This document shows, piece after piece, positions 8,744-17,099 of a stretch of DNA of 64,000 nt (positions are counted from its first letter, which is position 1; each line of letters starts with the position of its first letter). Made by a program: the position numbers and the translations under genes. Under the pieces are notes generated by a model. It ran no database searches, was not told where the DNA came from, and saw only the letters and a program-made list of their open reading frames with translations. This DNA is from PALSA-911 sp963743035 (GTDB lineage Bacteria > Pseudomonadota > Alphaproteobacteria > Acetobacterales > Acetobacteraceae), in the NCBI GenBank assembly GCA_963743035.1, contig CAVUOB010000004.1:372001-436000 (forward strand). The letters are read 5' to 3'.

Positions 8744-9523
8744 TCACGCGACGGACCCGCCATCCACAGCCAGGGCGACGCCGTTGACGAAGGAGGCTTC
8801 GTCCGACAGCAGGAACAAAGCCGCGTTGGCGATTTCCTGCGGCTGGGCGACGCGGTGCATCGGATTGAGGCTGCCGCGCTTGGTCACCAGGCTCTCCGGG
8901 GTTTCGCCGGCGGGCAGCTGGCTGTCCGGCCGCGCCACGAACACGCGCAGCATCGGCGTGTCGGTGGTGCCCGGGCAGACCGCGTTCACCCTTATGCCCT
9001 CGCCGCCATAGCGCTTGGCCAGCGAGCGCACCATGCCGACGACGCCGAACTTGGCCGCGGAGTAGATCGGGCTGTAGGGCGAGCCGACCAGGCCGGAGGT
9101 GGAGGCGGTGAACAGCAGCGCGCCGCCGCCGCGGGCGCGCAGTTCGGGGATGGCGTAGGTGGTGGTGACGAACACGGTGCGGACATTGAGGTCCATCGCC
9201 AGTTCGAATTCCTTCATCTCCAGCCCCTCGACCATGGACGGGCCGGGATGGCCGACATGGTTCCAGGCGAAATCGAGGCCGCCGAACTCGGCGACCGTGA
9301 GCTTGACGATGTCGCGGGCGAAACCGTCGTCGCGCAGATCGCCGGACAGCGCGATCGCGCAGCCGCCGGCATTGGTGATTTCGTGCGCAACCTCCTCGGC
9401 CGCCGCCTTGTTCAGGTCGACGACGGCGACGGAGGCGCCTTCGCGGGCGAAAGTGATGGCCCCTGCCCTGCCCATGCCGGAACCGGCCGCGGTGACCAGT
9501 CCGATCTTGTTTGCCATGCGCAT
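8744..9523 (-). CDS. SDR-family oxidoreductase
   Basis: A 259-residue classical short-chain dehydrogenase/reductase. The coenzyme motif is VTAAGSGMGRAG (T-A-A-G-x-G-M-G), with VVDLN at the end of beta-2 suggesting NAD(H) preference. The active site is Ser in FTASTSG and YSAAK (Y-x-x-x-K). The C-terminus LAVDGGSVA is standard. Two in-frame ATGs lie close together (9523 and 9517); the first follows GGAAA at better spacing. The frame stays open far upstream through the neighbouring genes, but that part is antisense or out-of-frame readthrough. It lies between the Baeyer-Villiger monooxygenase and an alpha/beta hydrolase in the same orientation, so it likely oxidises or reduces an alcohol/ketone in the same catabolic route. 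Confidence 0.88.
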   Translation of the reverse strand: MRMANKIGLVTAAGSGMGRAGAITFAREGASVAVVDLNKAAAEEVAHEITNAGGCAIALSGDLRDDGFARDIVKLTVAEFGGLDFAWNHVGHPGPSMVEGLEMKEFELAMDLNVRTVFVTTTYAIPELRARGGGALLFTASTSGLVGSPYSPIYSAAKFGVVGMVRSLAKRYGGEGIRVNAVCPGTTDTPMLRVFVARPDSQLPAGETPESLVTKRGSLNPMHRVAQPQEIANAALFLLSDEASFVNGVALAVDGGSVA

Positions 9524-9537
9524 TCTTGTGGTTTCCT

Positions 9538-10344
9538 TCAGGTGAGTTTGCGTTGCTCGTCGAGCCAGCCGAGCATGATGCCGTTGAACACGCCGGGATG
9601 CTCCACATTGGGGAAATGCAGCGCGCGGGCGATTTCGGAGTACCGGCCGTTCGCCACCAGCGCCGCGATGCGCCTGTTGGCGGCCGGCGGGGTGCCGGCG
9701 TCCTCGCTGCCGCAGACCGTCATCACCGGGATGGTTACCCGCGGCAGGTCGGCGATGAAATCGATCTGGCTGATCGCCTCCACGCAGCCGAGATAGCCCT
9801 GCGCCGACGTGGCGGCGATGGTGTCGCGGAGCTGCCTGTAGCGGGCCGGGTTCCTGGCCTTGAACGTGTCGGTCAGCCAGCGCGAGACCGAGCTGTCGGC
9901 GTGCGGCTCCACCGAGTTCGCCTGGCGCACCGGCTTCTTGCGTTCCTCCCAGATCGCCAGGCTGTCCTTGGGGTATACCGGCATGGTGTCGCACAGCATC
10001 GCCGAGATCAGCCGCTGCTGATGCTCGATCGCCAGCGCCTGGCCGATCATGCCGCCGATCGACAGGCCGATGAAATGCACCCGCTCGAAGCCGAGATGAT
10101 CCAGCGCCGCGACCACGTCGCCGGCCAGCTGGCTCATGGTGTAGGGGCCGGGGACCGGGTCGCTGCCGCCATGGCCGCGCATGTCCAGCCGCAGCACGCG
10201 ATAGCCTGCATTCAGCAGCACCGGCAGCTGCTCGGTCCACATGCCGCCGTCGGAGGCCAGTGAATGGGTCATGCAGACGACCGGGCCTTCGCGGCCGGCG
10301 AGGTCGTAATAAAGCTTGCGATTTTTCAGCGGGATCAGCGACAT
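9538..10344 (-). CDS. alpha/beta-fold hydrolase (3-oxoadipate enol-lactonase-like)
   Basis: A 268-residue alpha/beta hydrolase. The oxyanion/cap region has THSLASDGGMW, followed by LDMRGHGGSD (the usual D-x-R-G-H-G-x-S strand), and the nucleophile elbow is GLSIGG (Ser within G-x-S-x-G). A late Asp (CGSEDAGTPP) and His (LHFPNVEHPG) complete a plausible triad. It resembles PcaD-type enol-lactone hydrolases but sits with a Baeyer-Villiger monooxygenase rather than protocatechuate genes. Ester or lactone cleavage of the monooxygenase product is thus the most economical role (inference). It ends 15 bases before the downstream SDR start, in the same leftward operon. Confidence 0.87.
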   Translation of the reverse strand: MSLIPLKNRKLYYDLAGREGPVVCMTHSLASDGGMWTEQLPVLLNAGYRVLRLDMRGHGGSDPVPGPYTMSQLAGDVVAALDHLGFERVHFIGLSIGGMIGQALAIEHQQRLISAMLCDTMPVYPKDSLAIWEERKKPVRQANSVEPHADSSVSRWLTDTFKARNPARYRQLRDTIAATSAQGYLGCVEAISQIDFIADLPRVTIPVMTVCGSEDAGTPPAANRRIAALVANGRYSEIARALHFPNVEHPGVFNGIMLGWLDEQRKLT

Positions 10345-10377
10345 GGCAGGTTCCTTCTGACGCTTTCGAAATGCGGC

Positions 10378-11184
10378 TCAGTTCTCGCGCGGCTTGCCGA
10401 TCTGCACCAGCGCCCCGCCATCGACCGGCAGCGCCACGCCGGTGATGAAATTCGCCTCGTCCGACGCCAGGAACAGCGCCGCGTTGGCGACGTCCCAGCC
10501 GGATCCCTGATGGTTGCGCAGCGGCACGCGGGCATTGCGCTCGGCCTCGATCTCCGAACGCGGCTTGCCGGTCACGCGCACGCGGGTATCGGTGCCCATC
10601 GGCGTGTCCATCAGCCCGGGCAGGATGACGTTGGCGCGGATGCCGTCGCGGGCATAGGTGATGGCGAGCTGCTTCACATAGGCGATCATCGCCGCCTTGG
10701 TGGCCTTGTAGGCGACGAACGGATACATTTCGATCGCGGAAACCGAGGAGATCATCAGGATCACGCCGGATTGCTGCGCCACCATGATCGGCAGCGCGTG
10801 CTTGGCGGCCATCACCGCACCGCGGATGTTCACCGCGCTGACCAGGTCGAACGCGTCCTCGGTGATCTCGGTCGGCGTGTCGTCGCCGCCGGCGATGGAG
10901 ACGCCGACATTGTAATGCAGGATGTCGATCCGCCCCCAGAGCCGCATTGCCTCCGCCATCGCCGCGGCGAGTTCGGAGCTGCGGCGCACATCGGCCTGGA
11001 ACGGGATGCAGTCCGGGCCGGCCAGGTCGCAGGTCTCCTTGGCCGAGGCCAGGCTGCGGTCCACGGCGAGGATCTTCGCACCTTCCTGCGCGAAGCGCAG
11101 CACGGTGGCGCGGCCGTTGCCGATGGTCTCTCCGGGGCTTTGGCCCGCGCCGATGATCACCGCGATCTTGCCGGCAAGCCGCAT
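10378..11184 (-). CDS. SDR-family oxidoreductase
   Basis: A 268-residue short-chain dehydrogenase. The N-terminal nucleotide motif is altered to VIIGAGQSPGETIGNG, a variant of T-G-x-x-x-G-x-G. The structural motif NVGVS replaces the usual NNAG, and the catalytic residues are Ser in ISSVSAIE and YKATK. LPVDGGALVQIGK closes the protein. It is the first gene of the leftward monooxygenase block (spacing to the hydrolase 33 bases) and is divergently transcribed from the zinc alcohol dehydrogenase at 11340. The 155-base gap between 11185 and 11339 presumably holds both promoters; I saw no operator there that I can name. Confidence 0.86.
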   Translation of the reverse strand: MRLAGKIAVIIGAGQSPGETIGNGRATVLRFAQEGAKILAVDRSLASAKETCDLAGPDCIPFQADVRRSSELAAAMAEAMRLWGRIDILHYNVGVSIAGGDDTPTEITEDAFDLVSAVNIRGAVMAAKHALPIMVAQQSGVILMISSVSAIEMYPFVAYKATKAAMIAYVKQLAITYARDGIRANVILPGLMDTPMGTDTRVRVTGKPRSEIEAERNARVPLRNHQGSGWDVANAALFLASDEANFITGVALPVDGGALVQIGKPREN

Positions 11185-11339
11185 GTCCGTAACTCCGTTT
11201 CCTGTCCCTGGGTGTCACCCTTGAGGGCATCATGAACGATGGCGCGTGCATCGCCAAATTCGCCGATGCGGCAATCTCGACAACCCCGGTCCGCGGCTGC
11301 AAGCTGCCGGCACGAAAAATATGGAGGGGGATACGTGCC

Positions 11340-12389
11340 ATGAAGGGTGTGGTTTTCACCGGCGGACGCGAGCTCGAGATCATGAATTTTCCCGACCCCA
11401 CGCCGGGGCCGGACGAGGTGGTGCTGGAGATGAAGGCGTCGGGCATGTGCGGCTCCGACCTGAAGACCTACCGGCTCGCCAAGGGCGCGGCGAAGGGCAA
11501 TGGCCTGCCGGATGCGGCTGGTCCGGTGATCGCCGGGCATGAGCCCTGCGGCGTGGTGGCGGCTTTGGGCACCGCGGTGATGCCGGCGCAGGCGAAGATC
11601 GGCCAGCGCGTCATGGTGCATCACTATATCGGCTGCACCACCTGCGGCCATTGCCGCACCGGCTGGGCGCAACTCTGCCAGGAGACGGCGATCAAGGTGT
11701 ACGGATCGAACGCCCATGGCGGCCATGCGCAATATCTGCGCGTGCCGGCGAGCACGCTGGTGCCGCTGCCGGAGGAGTTGACCTTCGAGGCCGGGGCGGC
11801 CATCTCCTGCGGCACCGGCACGGCCTATGGCGCGCTGCGGCGGATGAACATTTCCGGCAACGACGTGATCGCGATCTTCGGCCAGGGGCCGGTCGGGCTG
11901 TCCGGCACGCAGCTTGCCGCCGCCATGGGCGCGCGCGTGATCGCGCTGGACATCAGCGAGGAGAGGCTGGCGCGGGCGCGCGAATTCGGCGCCTGGGCGA
12001 CGATCGATCCGCGTTCCAACGATCCGGTGGGCGCGATCAAGGAACTGACGCATGGGCGCGGCGCCGACCTGACGCTGGACACGTCCAGCTCGCCGGAGGC
12101 GCGCATCCAGGCGATCCGCAGCTCCAAGGTCTGGGGCACGATGTGCTTCGTCGGCGAGGGCGGCGACGTGAAGATCGATGTCAGCCCGGATATCCTGCGC
12201 AAACAGCTGACGATGATCGGGTCCTGGACCTTCTCCCATTCCGGCCAGGCCGAATGCGCCCGCTTCATCGTCGATCGCGGGATCAACGTGGACAAGCTGT
12301 TCACCGACCGCTGGAAGCTGGAGGATGCCGAGCAGGCCTATAGGCTGTTCGACCAGCAGACCACCGGCAAGGGCGTCTTTCTGATGTAG
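11340..12389 (+). CDS. zinc-dependent alcohol dehydrogenase (MDR family)
   Basis: A 349-residue medium-chain dehydrogenase. The catalytic zinc ligands are in GMCGSDLKTYR and GHEPCGVV. The structural zinc loop is CTTCGHCRTGWAQLC, with all four cysteines present, and the cofactor motif GQGPVGLSG follows, then ALDIS. It starts at an ATG preceded by GGAGGGGG. The open frame extends upstream, but the canonical N-terminus MKGVVFTGGRELEI decides the start. It would oxidise a secondary alcohol or polyol with NAD(P)+. It is divergent from the SDR/hydrolase/monooxygenase run and may be co-regulated with it. Confidence 0.9.
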   Translation: MKGVVFTGGRELEIMNFPDPTPGPDEVVLEMKASGMCGSDLKTYRLAKGAAKGNGLPDAAGPVIAGHEPCGVVAALGTAVMPAQAKIGQRVMVHHYIGCTTCGHCRTGWAQLCQETAIKVYGSNAHGGHAQYLRVPASTLVPLPEELTFEAGAAISCGTGTAYGALRRMNISGNDVIAIFGQGPVGLSGTQLAAAMGARVIALDISEERLARAREFGAWATIDPRSNDPVGAIKELTHGRGADLTLDTSSSPEARIQAIRSSKVWGTMCFVGEGGDVKIDVSPDILRKQLTMIGSWTFSHSGQAECARFIVDRGINVDKLFTDRWKLEDAEQAYRLFDQQTTGKGVFLM

Positions 12390-12492
12390 CTGGGCCAATG
12401 CGGGAGGCGGCGCCGGCAAGATTACGAGAAGTTCGCTGGCGCCCGGGGGGCGGAATTCGTTAACCTTCCCGTGAAAACCATGGAGGGACCGA

Positions 12493-12906
12493 ATGGCCAA
12501 TCTGCAAGGCGGCTGCCTGTGCGGCAAGGTTCGCTACAGCGTTTCCGCCGACCCGATATTTTCCGGCGTCTGCCACTGCACCTCCTGCCAGAAGGGCACC
12601 GGCTCGGCGTTCAGCGTCGTGGTGGCGGTGCCGAGCCCGGGGGTTGCGGTGGAGGGGACGCTGTCGGCCTATGTCGGCAAGGGCGACAGCGGCAAGAGCA
12701 TCACGCGGCGCTTCTGCCCGAACTGCGGCTCCCCGATCGCCAGCGAGGCGGAGCTGATGCCGGGCGTAACGATGCTGGAGGTGGGCACGCTCGACGATCC
12801 CGCTTCGGTGACGCCGACGATGCATATCTACTGCCGCAGCAAATTCGAATGGATGCAGATCCCCGAGGGCGTCGGCATGTTCGAGACGATGCCGACCGGC
12901 CCCTGA
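12493..12906 (+). CDS. GFA-family zinc-binding protein
   Basis: A 137-residue protein of the glutathione-dependent formaldehyde-activating (GFA/Mss4-like) family. Its cysteines are arranged as in the family: GGCLCGKVRY near the N-terminus, CHCTSCQKGTGSAFS in the middle (residues about 31-45) and FCPNCGSPI toward the end. This gives two zinc sites. The ribosome-binding site is GGAGGGACCGA. Some members condense formaldehyde with glutathione, but most family proteins have no shown activity, so the role is uncertain. It follows the alcohol dehydrogenase by about 100 bases in the same direction and faces the HpaB-family gene tail to tail. Confidence 0.85.
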   Translation: MANLQGGCLCGKVRYSVSADPIFSGVCHCTSCQKGTGSAFSVVVAVPSPGVAVEGTLSAYVGKGDSGKSITRRFCPNCGSPIASEAELMPGVTMLEVGTLDDPASVTPTMHIYCRSKFEWMQIPEGVGMFETMPTGP

Positions 12907-12916
12907 GGGGGATTGC

Positions 12917-14446
12917 TTACTCGGCGGCGGTGGGCACGTTGTCCGCCTCGCAGCCGGCAGCACAGCAGCGGCCGGGCTGGCGGTTGCGGGTGATCTTGCG
13001 GTCGGGGTCGGCGAGGATGCCGCGGTCCAGCAGCCGCTCCACCAGATCCACTTTGTCGCCGATGGGATAGTTGCGAAAGATCTCGCGCTTCATGGCTTCC
13101 GGGCTGCCACCGCCATGCAGCGAGATCATGCTCATCCAGCCGGCGGTGTTGGAGGCAGTGAGGTCCTCCATCATGCGCGCGACCTCGATCCGCTTGTCGT
13201 AGGGAATGTCCGCCCGCGCGCCCAGCACCGCGGCCAGGCTGGCGGCGGTGGCGGGGTTGTGGTCCTCCTCCGGGCCCGGGAGCGCCACCACCAGGCCGCC
13301 ACTGACGTAATGCGCCAGGCGGTGCATGTCGTAGATCTGCGTCGCCAGCAGCAGTTTTCCGACGTTGGCGAACACGGTGTCCGGCATCACCGCACCGGAC
13401 GGGTCCTCGGCGGCGTAGACCGAGGACGCGACGCCGCAGGCATAGAAGCCCTCGACGATCTTGATCAGTTCCACCATGGCGTCACGCATATGGCCGTGCT
13501 GGTCGAAATCGAGGCCATTGGCCTCGGTCATCAGCGCGCCGGCGCCGATCAGCAGGTCGCCGAAGCCGGCCCGCGCGCCGATGCAGCTATGGCGATGATG
13601 GGAGGCGTAGGTCTGCGTCAGGAAGCCGCACTGGTCCCATTCGCCGGCCAGGAAGACCTTTTCATGCGGAACGAACACGTTGTCGAACAGCACGACGCCG
13701 GTGGACTGGCCGTAGCGGGCGGAGAATTTGGCGGCGGCCTCCCCGGGGCGCCCGGCGGGGCGGGAGACGATGGTGATGCCCTCGGCGTCCACCGGCACGG
13801 CGCAGCAGACGGCGAAGGCGGCATCCTGCTCGGTCATGGCGCGGCAGGGCATGACCAGGAAGCCGTGCATATAGGGCGCGCCGGTGACGATGGCCTTGAC
13901 GCCGGAGATCACGATCCCGTCCGCGCGGTGCTCGACGATATGGACATAGGCATCGGCGTTGGCCTGCTGGTGCGGCTTCAGCGAGCGGTCGCCCTTGCCG
14001 TCGGTCATCGCCACGCCCAAGGTCAGGTCCTGGTCCTGCACTTCCTCCAGATAGGCCTGGAAGCGGGCGTGGTACTCGGTGCCGTACATGGCGTCGGTGC
14101 GGTAGGTGCCCTGGTGGATGGCGTTCAGCCCGTCCTGCGTCAGGTAGCGCTGGGCGCAGCCGCTCTCCTGGCACAGCAGGCGGATCGCCTCCAGCTTGTT
14201 CAGCAGGTCGCGGTCGCTGCGGTTGATGTGCAGCATCCGGTTGACCTCGCGCCCCGTCGATTGCTCGGTGGCGATCATCAGCGGGCGCAGCTCCGGACGA
14301 AGCGCGAAGTCGTAGGTGACGCCGACCGCGGCGATGCCGGGAGCCAGGCTCGGTGCATCGGCGACGCTGTCCACCGCCTGGCCGTTCACGAACACGCGGG
14401 GCCGGTAGGCCCGGAGCAATTCACGGTAGCCGGCGGCGGAATGCAT
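12917..14446 (-). CDS. 4-hydroxyphenylacetate 3-hydroxylase / 4-hydroxybutyryl-CoA dehydratase family protein
   Basis: A 509-residue member of the HpaB/AbfD flavoprotein family, which has an acyl-CoA dehydrogenase-like fold. Diagnostic stretches are YRPRVFVNGQAVDSV near the start, KAIVTGAPYMHGFLVMP, VLFDNVFVPHEKVFLAGEW and ARAGFGDLLIGAGALM. In the clostridial dehydratase the iron-sulphur cluster is held by Cys99, Cys103, His292 and Cys299 (recalled). Here the matching segments read GCAQRY and HHRHSCIGAR, so one Cys and the His are kept while the second and last Cys become Tyr and Ala. A cluster-free oxygenase-type reaction is therefore more likely. The C-terminus is Cys-rich (RCCAAGC). The ATG at 14446 follows GGAGGG at 7 bases and overlaps the upstream stop (TGATG), so I prefer it to the ATG at 14461. 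Confidence 0.82.
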   Translation of the reverse strand: MHSAAGYRELLRAYRPRVFVNGQAVDSVADAPSLAPGIAAVGVTYDFALRPELRPLMIATEQSTGREVNRMLHINRSDRDLLNKLEAIRLLCQESGCAQRYLTQDGLNAIHQGTYRTDAMYGTEYHARFQAYLEEVQDQDLTLGVAMTDGKGDRSLKPHQQANADAYVHIVEHRADGIVISGVKAIVTGAPYMHGFLVMPCRAMTEQDAAFAVCCAVPVDAEGITIVSRPAGRPGEAAAKFSARYGQSTGVVLFDNVFVPHEKVFLAGEWDQCGFLTQTYASHHRHSCIGARAGFGDLLIGAGALMTEANGLDFDQHGHMRDAMVELIKIVEGFYACGVASSVYAAEDPSGAVMPDTVFANVGKLLLATQIYDMHRLAHYVSGGLVVALPGPEEDHNPATAASLAAVLGARADIPYDKRIEVARMMEDLTASNTAGWMSMISLHGGGSPEAMKREIFRNYPIGDKVDLVERLLDRGILADPDRKITRNRQPGRCCAAGCEADNVPTAAE

Positions 14447-15276
14447 CAGGCAGCCCTCCATAGCTCGCCCTCGCGCACCGCGCGGCCCTCGGTCTCCAGC
14501 TTCAGCAGATGGGCCAGGACGTTGCGTTCGGCGGCGCGGCGCAGGCGCGGATCGACCTGCGAATATAGCGCATTCATCAGCGTGTGGGTGTCGGCCGCGC
14601 CCTTGGCGAGCTCGGCGGCCAGCGCCGCCTCGCGCGCCTCGCGGTGGTGCAGCAGGTCGCGCACGAGGTCGCGCGGCGCGGGCAGCTTGGGGCCGTGGCC
14701 GGGCAGGAAGATCTCGTCATCGCGGTCGAGCAGCAGCTTCAGGCTGTCGAAATACTTCGCCATGTCGCCGAAGGGCGGGCTGACGATGGAGCTCGACCAG
14801 GACATCACGTGATCGGCGGAGAACAGGATCCTAGTCCCGTCCTGGCCGGTCATCGCCAGGCAGATATGGTCGGCGGCGTGGCCGGGGGTGTGGATGGCGG
14901 TCATCCCGGCGATCACGTCGCCGTCGTCGAGGCGGATGTCGGGGGTGAAGGCGGGTTCGGCGCTGTCCTTGTAGGCGGCGACCGGCGCGCCGGTGGAGGA
15001 CTTCAGCGCGGGGACGGCGCCGATATGGTCGTGATGGGTGTGGCTGACCAGGATCAGCTTCAGCCGGTCGCCGACGGCGTTCAGGATGTCCTGCACATGC
15101 GCCGCGCTGTCCGGCCCGGGGTCCAGCACGGCCAGGCCGTCCGGCGTGTCGATCAGGTAGGTGTTGGTGCCGTGATAGGTCATCGGCCCGGGATTGGCGG
15201 CGATGATGCGGGCGACGCCGGGCAGCACGGGCAGCACGGCACCGCGGGTCGGCTCGGGTTCGGTGAGGAAGGCCAT
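14446..15276 (-). CDS. MBL-fold metallo-hydrolase (LACTB2-like)
   Basis: A 276-residue metallo-beta-lactamase-fold hydrolase. The dinuclear metal motif H-x-H-x-D-H appears as SHTHHDHIGAV, with the third His in IHTPGHAADHICL, an Asp-bearing FSADHVMSW, and a final FLPGHGPKL. A C-terminal winged-helix segment (MNALYSQVDPRLRRAAERNVLAHLLKLETEG, split here as a description) is typical of the LACTB2/RNase-Z-like clade that acts on thioesters or nucleic acid. The stop overlaps the start of the HpaB-family gene (TGATG), so the two are coupled. A thioesterase-like role on the CoA intermediates of the neighbouring genes is a reasonable inference. Confidence 0.86.
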   Translation of the reverse strand: MAFLTEPEPTRGAVLPVLPGVARIIAANPGPMTYHGTNTYLIDTPDGLAVLDPGPDSAAHVQDILNAVGDRLKLILVSHTHHDHIGAVPALKSSTGAPVAAYKDSAEPAFTPDIRLDDGDVIAGMTAIHTPGHAADHICLAMTGQDGTRILFSADHVMSWSSSIVSPPFGDMAKYFDSLKLLLDRDDEIFLPGHGPKLPAPRDLVRDLLHHREAREAALAAELAKGAADTHTLMNALYSQVDPRLRRAAERNVLAHLLKLETEGRAVREGELWRAA

Positions 15277-15316
15277 CAGGGTTCGTTTCCGTTGTTGCTT
15301 CGCCCGGACGTTAGAT

Positions 15317-15393
15317 CGTTTTCACGCGGAGTGAAAACGACCCAACCGGTGATTTTGCGAGCCATTCTATCGGCCCGGAATCGCTTGGCGATT
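15317..15393. repeat. pair of intergenic hairpins
   Basis: Two perfect inverted repeats lie in the 116-base gap between two leftward genes. The first is TCGTTTTCAC / GTGAAAACGA around 15318-15342 with a short loop. The second is GAATCGC-TTG-GCGATTC at 15377-15393, ending at the stop of the dehydratase gene. Neither is followed by a T-run in the leftward direction. They look more like small dispersed palindromic elements than intrinsic terminators, though they could stabilise the 3' end of the dehydratase mRNA. Confidence 0.6.
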
Positions 15394-16274
15394 CAGGCCA
15401 GCTCCGCCTCCGCCGACATGCAGACCGCGCCTTCGTGGTCGCGGGTTTCCAGCATCAGCCTGGTGCCGTGTTCTCCGCCCAGGCTTCCGGCGCCAGGGCT
15501 TTCGACGGCCGGGCCTTCCCAGCCGATCACCTGCAAGGCGTTCTGATGGAACGCGGGACGGCGGCCGCGGAAGCTGAATTTTTTCAACTTCGCCCCCGGG
15601 CGGTGGCGGCGGACCAGATCGGCGAGCCAGGTGGCCTGCAGCGGGCCGTGCACGACCAGGCCGGGATAGCCTTCCTCGCTGGTCACGTAGTCCAGGTCGT
15701 AGTGGATGCGGTGGCCGTTCGCGGTCAGCGCGGAATAGCGGAACAGCAGCACCGGGCCGGGCTGCTCGGTATGGCCGAAATGCCCGGAGGGCGGCGGCGG
15801 GGCGGGTTCGGCGGCCTTCACGGCGGCGCCCTCGGTGCCGCGGTAGACGATGTCGTGCTCCTCCTCGATCGCCAGGCCCGCGGGGCCGGAGACGCGGTGG
15901 CGCACGGTGACGAATACCAGCCGGCCGGAGCCGCCGGTCTTTTCATCGACCTTCAGGATTTCGCTAACCCGGGTCACGGGATCGCCGGCGTGCAGATCGG
16001 CCACGAAGCGCACGCGCCCGCCGGCCCACATGCGCCGCGGCAGATCGTGCACGGGGGGCAGGAAGCCGCCGCGCTTCGGATGCCCGTCCGGGCCCAGGCC
16101 ATGCGCGGGCGCCCATTCCTGGAACAGCATCCAGTGGCCGAGGGGCGGCAGAAGCCCGTTCGGAGCGAAATCCTGCTGCGGAATGTCCAGCGTGGCGGCC
16201 AGGCCGCGGATCAGCAGCGGCCAGACCGTATCCGTGTGGGTCTCGGTCTTGCCGACGAAATCTGCGTAGCTCAT
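15393..16274 (-). CDS. FAS1-like/MaoC-type hot-dog dehydratase
   Basis: A 293-residue double hot-dog protein of the FAS1-like dehydratase group (relatives: mesaconyl-C4-CoA hydratase, HTD2). The N-terminal half contains LPPLGHWMLFQEW and LPRRMWAGGRVRFVADLHAGD. The C-terminal half contains LLFRYSALTANGHRIHYD, which carries the hydratase-2 motif with the paired catalytic Asp/His region, followed by YPGLVVHGPLQATWLADL. Such enzymes hydrate or dehydrate a branched enoyl-CoA. It heads a leftward group with the MBL hydrolase and the HpaB-family protein, so a CoA-linked acid degradation pathway is likely; the substrate is not evident. Confidence 0.84.
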   Translation of the reverse strand: MSYADFVGKTETHTDTVWPLLIRGLAATLDIPQQDFAPNGLLPPLGHWMLFQEWAPAHGLGPDGHPKRGGFLPPVHDLPRRMWAGGRVRFVADLHAGDPVTRVSEILKVDEKTGGSGRLVFVTVRHRVSGPAGLAIEEEHDIVYRGTEGAAVKAAEPAPPPPSGHFGHTEQPGPVLLFRYSALTANGHRIHYDLDYVTSEEGYPGLVVHGPLQATWLADLVRRHRPGAKLKKFSFRGRRPAFHQNALQVIGWEGPAVESPGAGSLGGEHGTRLMLETRDHEGAVCMSAEAELA

Positions 16275-16381
16275 TCGGGGTCATCCTTCCGGGGTGGCGG
16301 GGGACATAGGCGATAAAGTCAAATTTCGCGTCCCGCCAGGGGGTGCTGGGGACCGTACGGAAATCGTGTCATAGAGCGGCC

Positions 16382-17092
16382 ATGGAGCCGGGCGAATACG
16401 CGCTGATGGACGAGGCCGAGGCGCGCATGTGGTGGTATCGCGCCCTGCATGCGCGGCTGCTGGGCGCGCTGGATGGAATGGCCGGGCCGGTGCTGGACGC
16501 CGGCTGCGGTACCGGCGGCCTGCTGGCGGTACTGGCTGCGCGCCGGCCGGATCTGGAGCTGTTCGGCGTGGAATGGGCGGCCATGGCGGCTGCCCGGGCG
16601 GCGGCGAAATCCGGCGCCCGGGTGGTGCGCGGCAGCGTCAATGCCCTGCCCTTCGCCGGTGCCAGCTTTGCCGCCGTGGTCAGCGCGGATGTGCTGTGCC
16701 ATGCGGCGGTGCGCCCGGATGCGGCGCTCGGCGAGTTGCGCCGCGTGCTGCGCCCGGGCGGGCGGCTGGTGCTGAACATGCCGGCCTTCGCCTGGCTGAT
16801 GTCGGCGCATGACCGCCAGGTGCATAATGCGCGCCGCGTCAGCGCCGACGCGCTGCGGGCGATGCTGACGGCAGGCGGCTTCACCGACATCCGCACGAGC
16901 TACTGGAACGCGCTGCTGCTGCCGCTGATGGTGGCGAGGCGCAAGCTGCCCGGGCGGGAGGCGCGGTCCGACGTCGCCGCGTTTTCGCCATGGCTGGATG
17001 CCACATTGTACGCGATGACGGAGATCGAGCGCCGTCTGCCGCTGCGCATGCCCGCGGGGGGCTCCGTGCTCGCTACCGCAATTCGGCTATAA
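16382..17092 (+). CDS. class I SAM-dependent methyltransferase
   Basis: A 236-residue methyltransferase. The SAM-binding motif I is VLDAGCGTGG (residues about 38-47); motif II has FGVEWAAMAAARA, then NALPFAGASFAAVVSADVLCH, and LRRVLRPGGRLVLNMPAF is the post-II segment. The N-terminus MEPGEYALMDEAEARMWWYRALH matches the small family often annotated as ubiquinone/menaquinone-type or glycolipid methyltransferases found beside polyprenyl glycosyltransferases. The ribosome-binding site is weak (AGAGCGG). It is followed after 7 bases by the glycosyltransferase gene and is probably in one operon with it, so the likely substrate is a lipid-linked sugar or an exported glycan. Confidence 0.83.
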   Translation: MEPGEYALMDEAEARMWWYRALHARLLGALDGMAGPVLDAGCGTGGLLAVLAARRPDLELFGVEWAAMAAARAAAKSGARVVRGSVNALPFAGASFAAVVSADVLCHAAVRPDAALGELRRVLRPGGRLVLNMPAFAWLMSAHDRQVHNARRVSADALRAMLTAGGFTDIRTSYWNALLLPLMVARRKLPGREARSDVAAFSPWLDATLYAMTEIERRLPLRMPAGGSVLATAIRL

Positions 17093-17099
17093 GGCCCCG

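Noticed and set aside
8744..11446. A 900-codon leftward frame joining several genes
   Set aside because: Only the last 260 codons are a real SDR; the upstream part runs through the hydrolase and the other SDR in the wrong frame.
14447..14461. The ATG at 14461 as start of the HpaB-family gene
   Set aside because: It lacks a good ribosome-binding site, while the ATG at 14446 follows GGAGGG and couples to the upstream stop.
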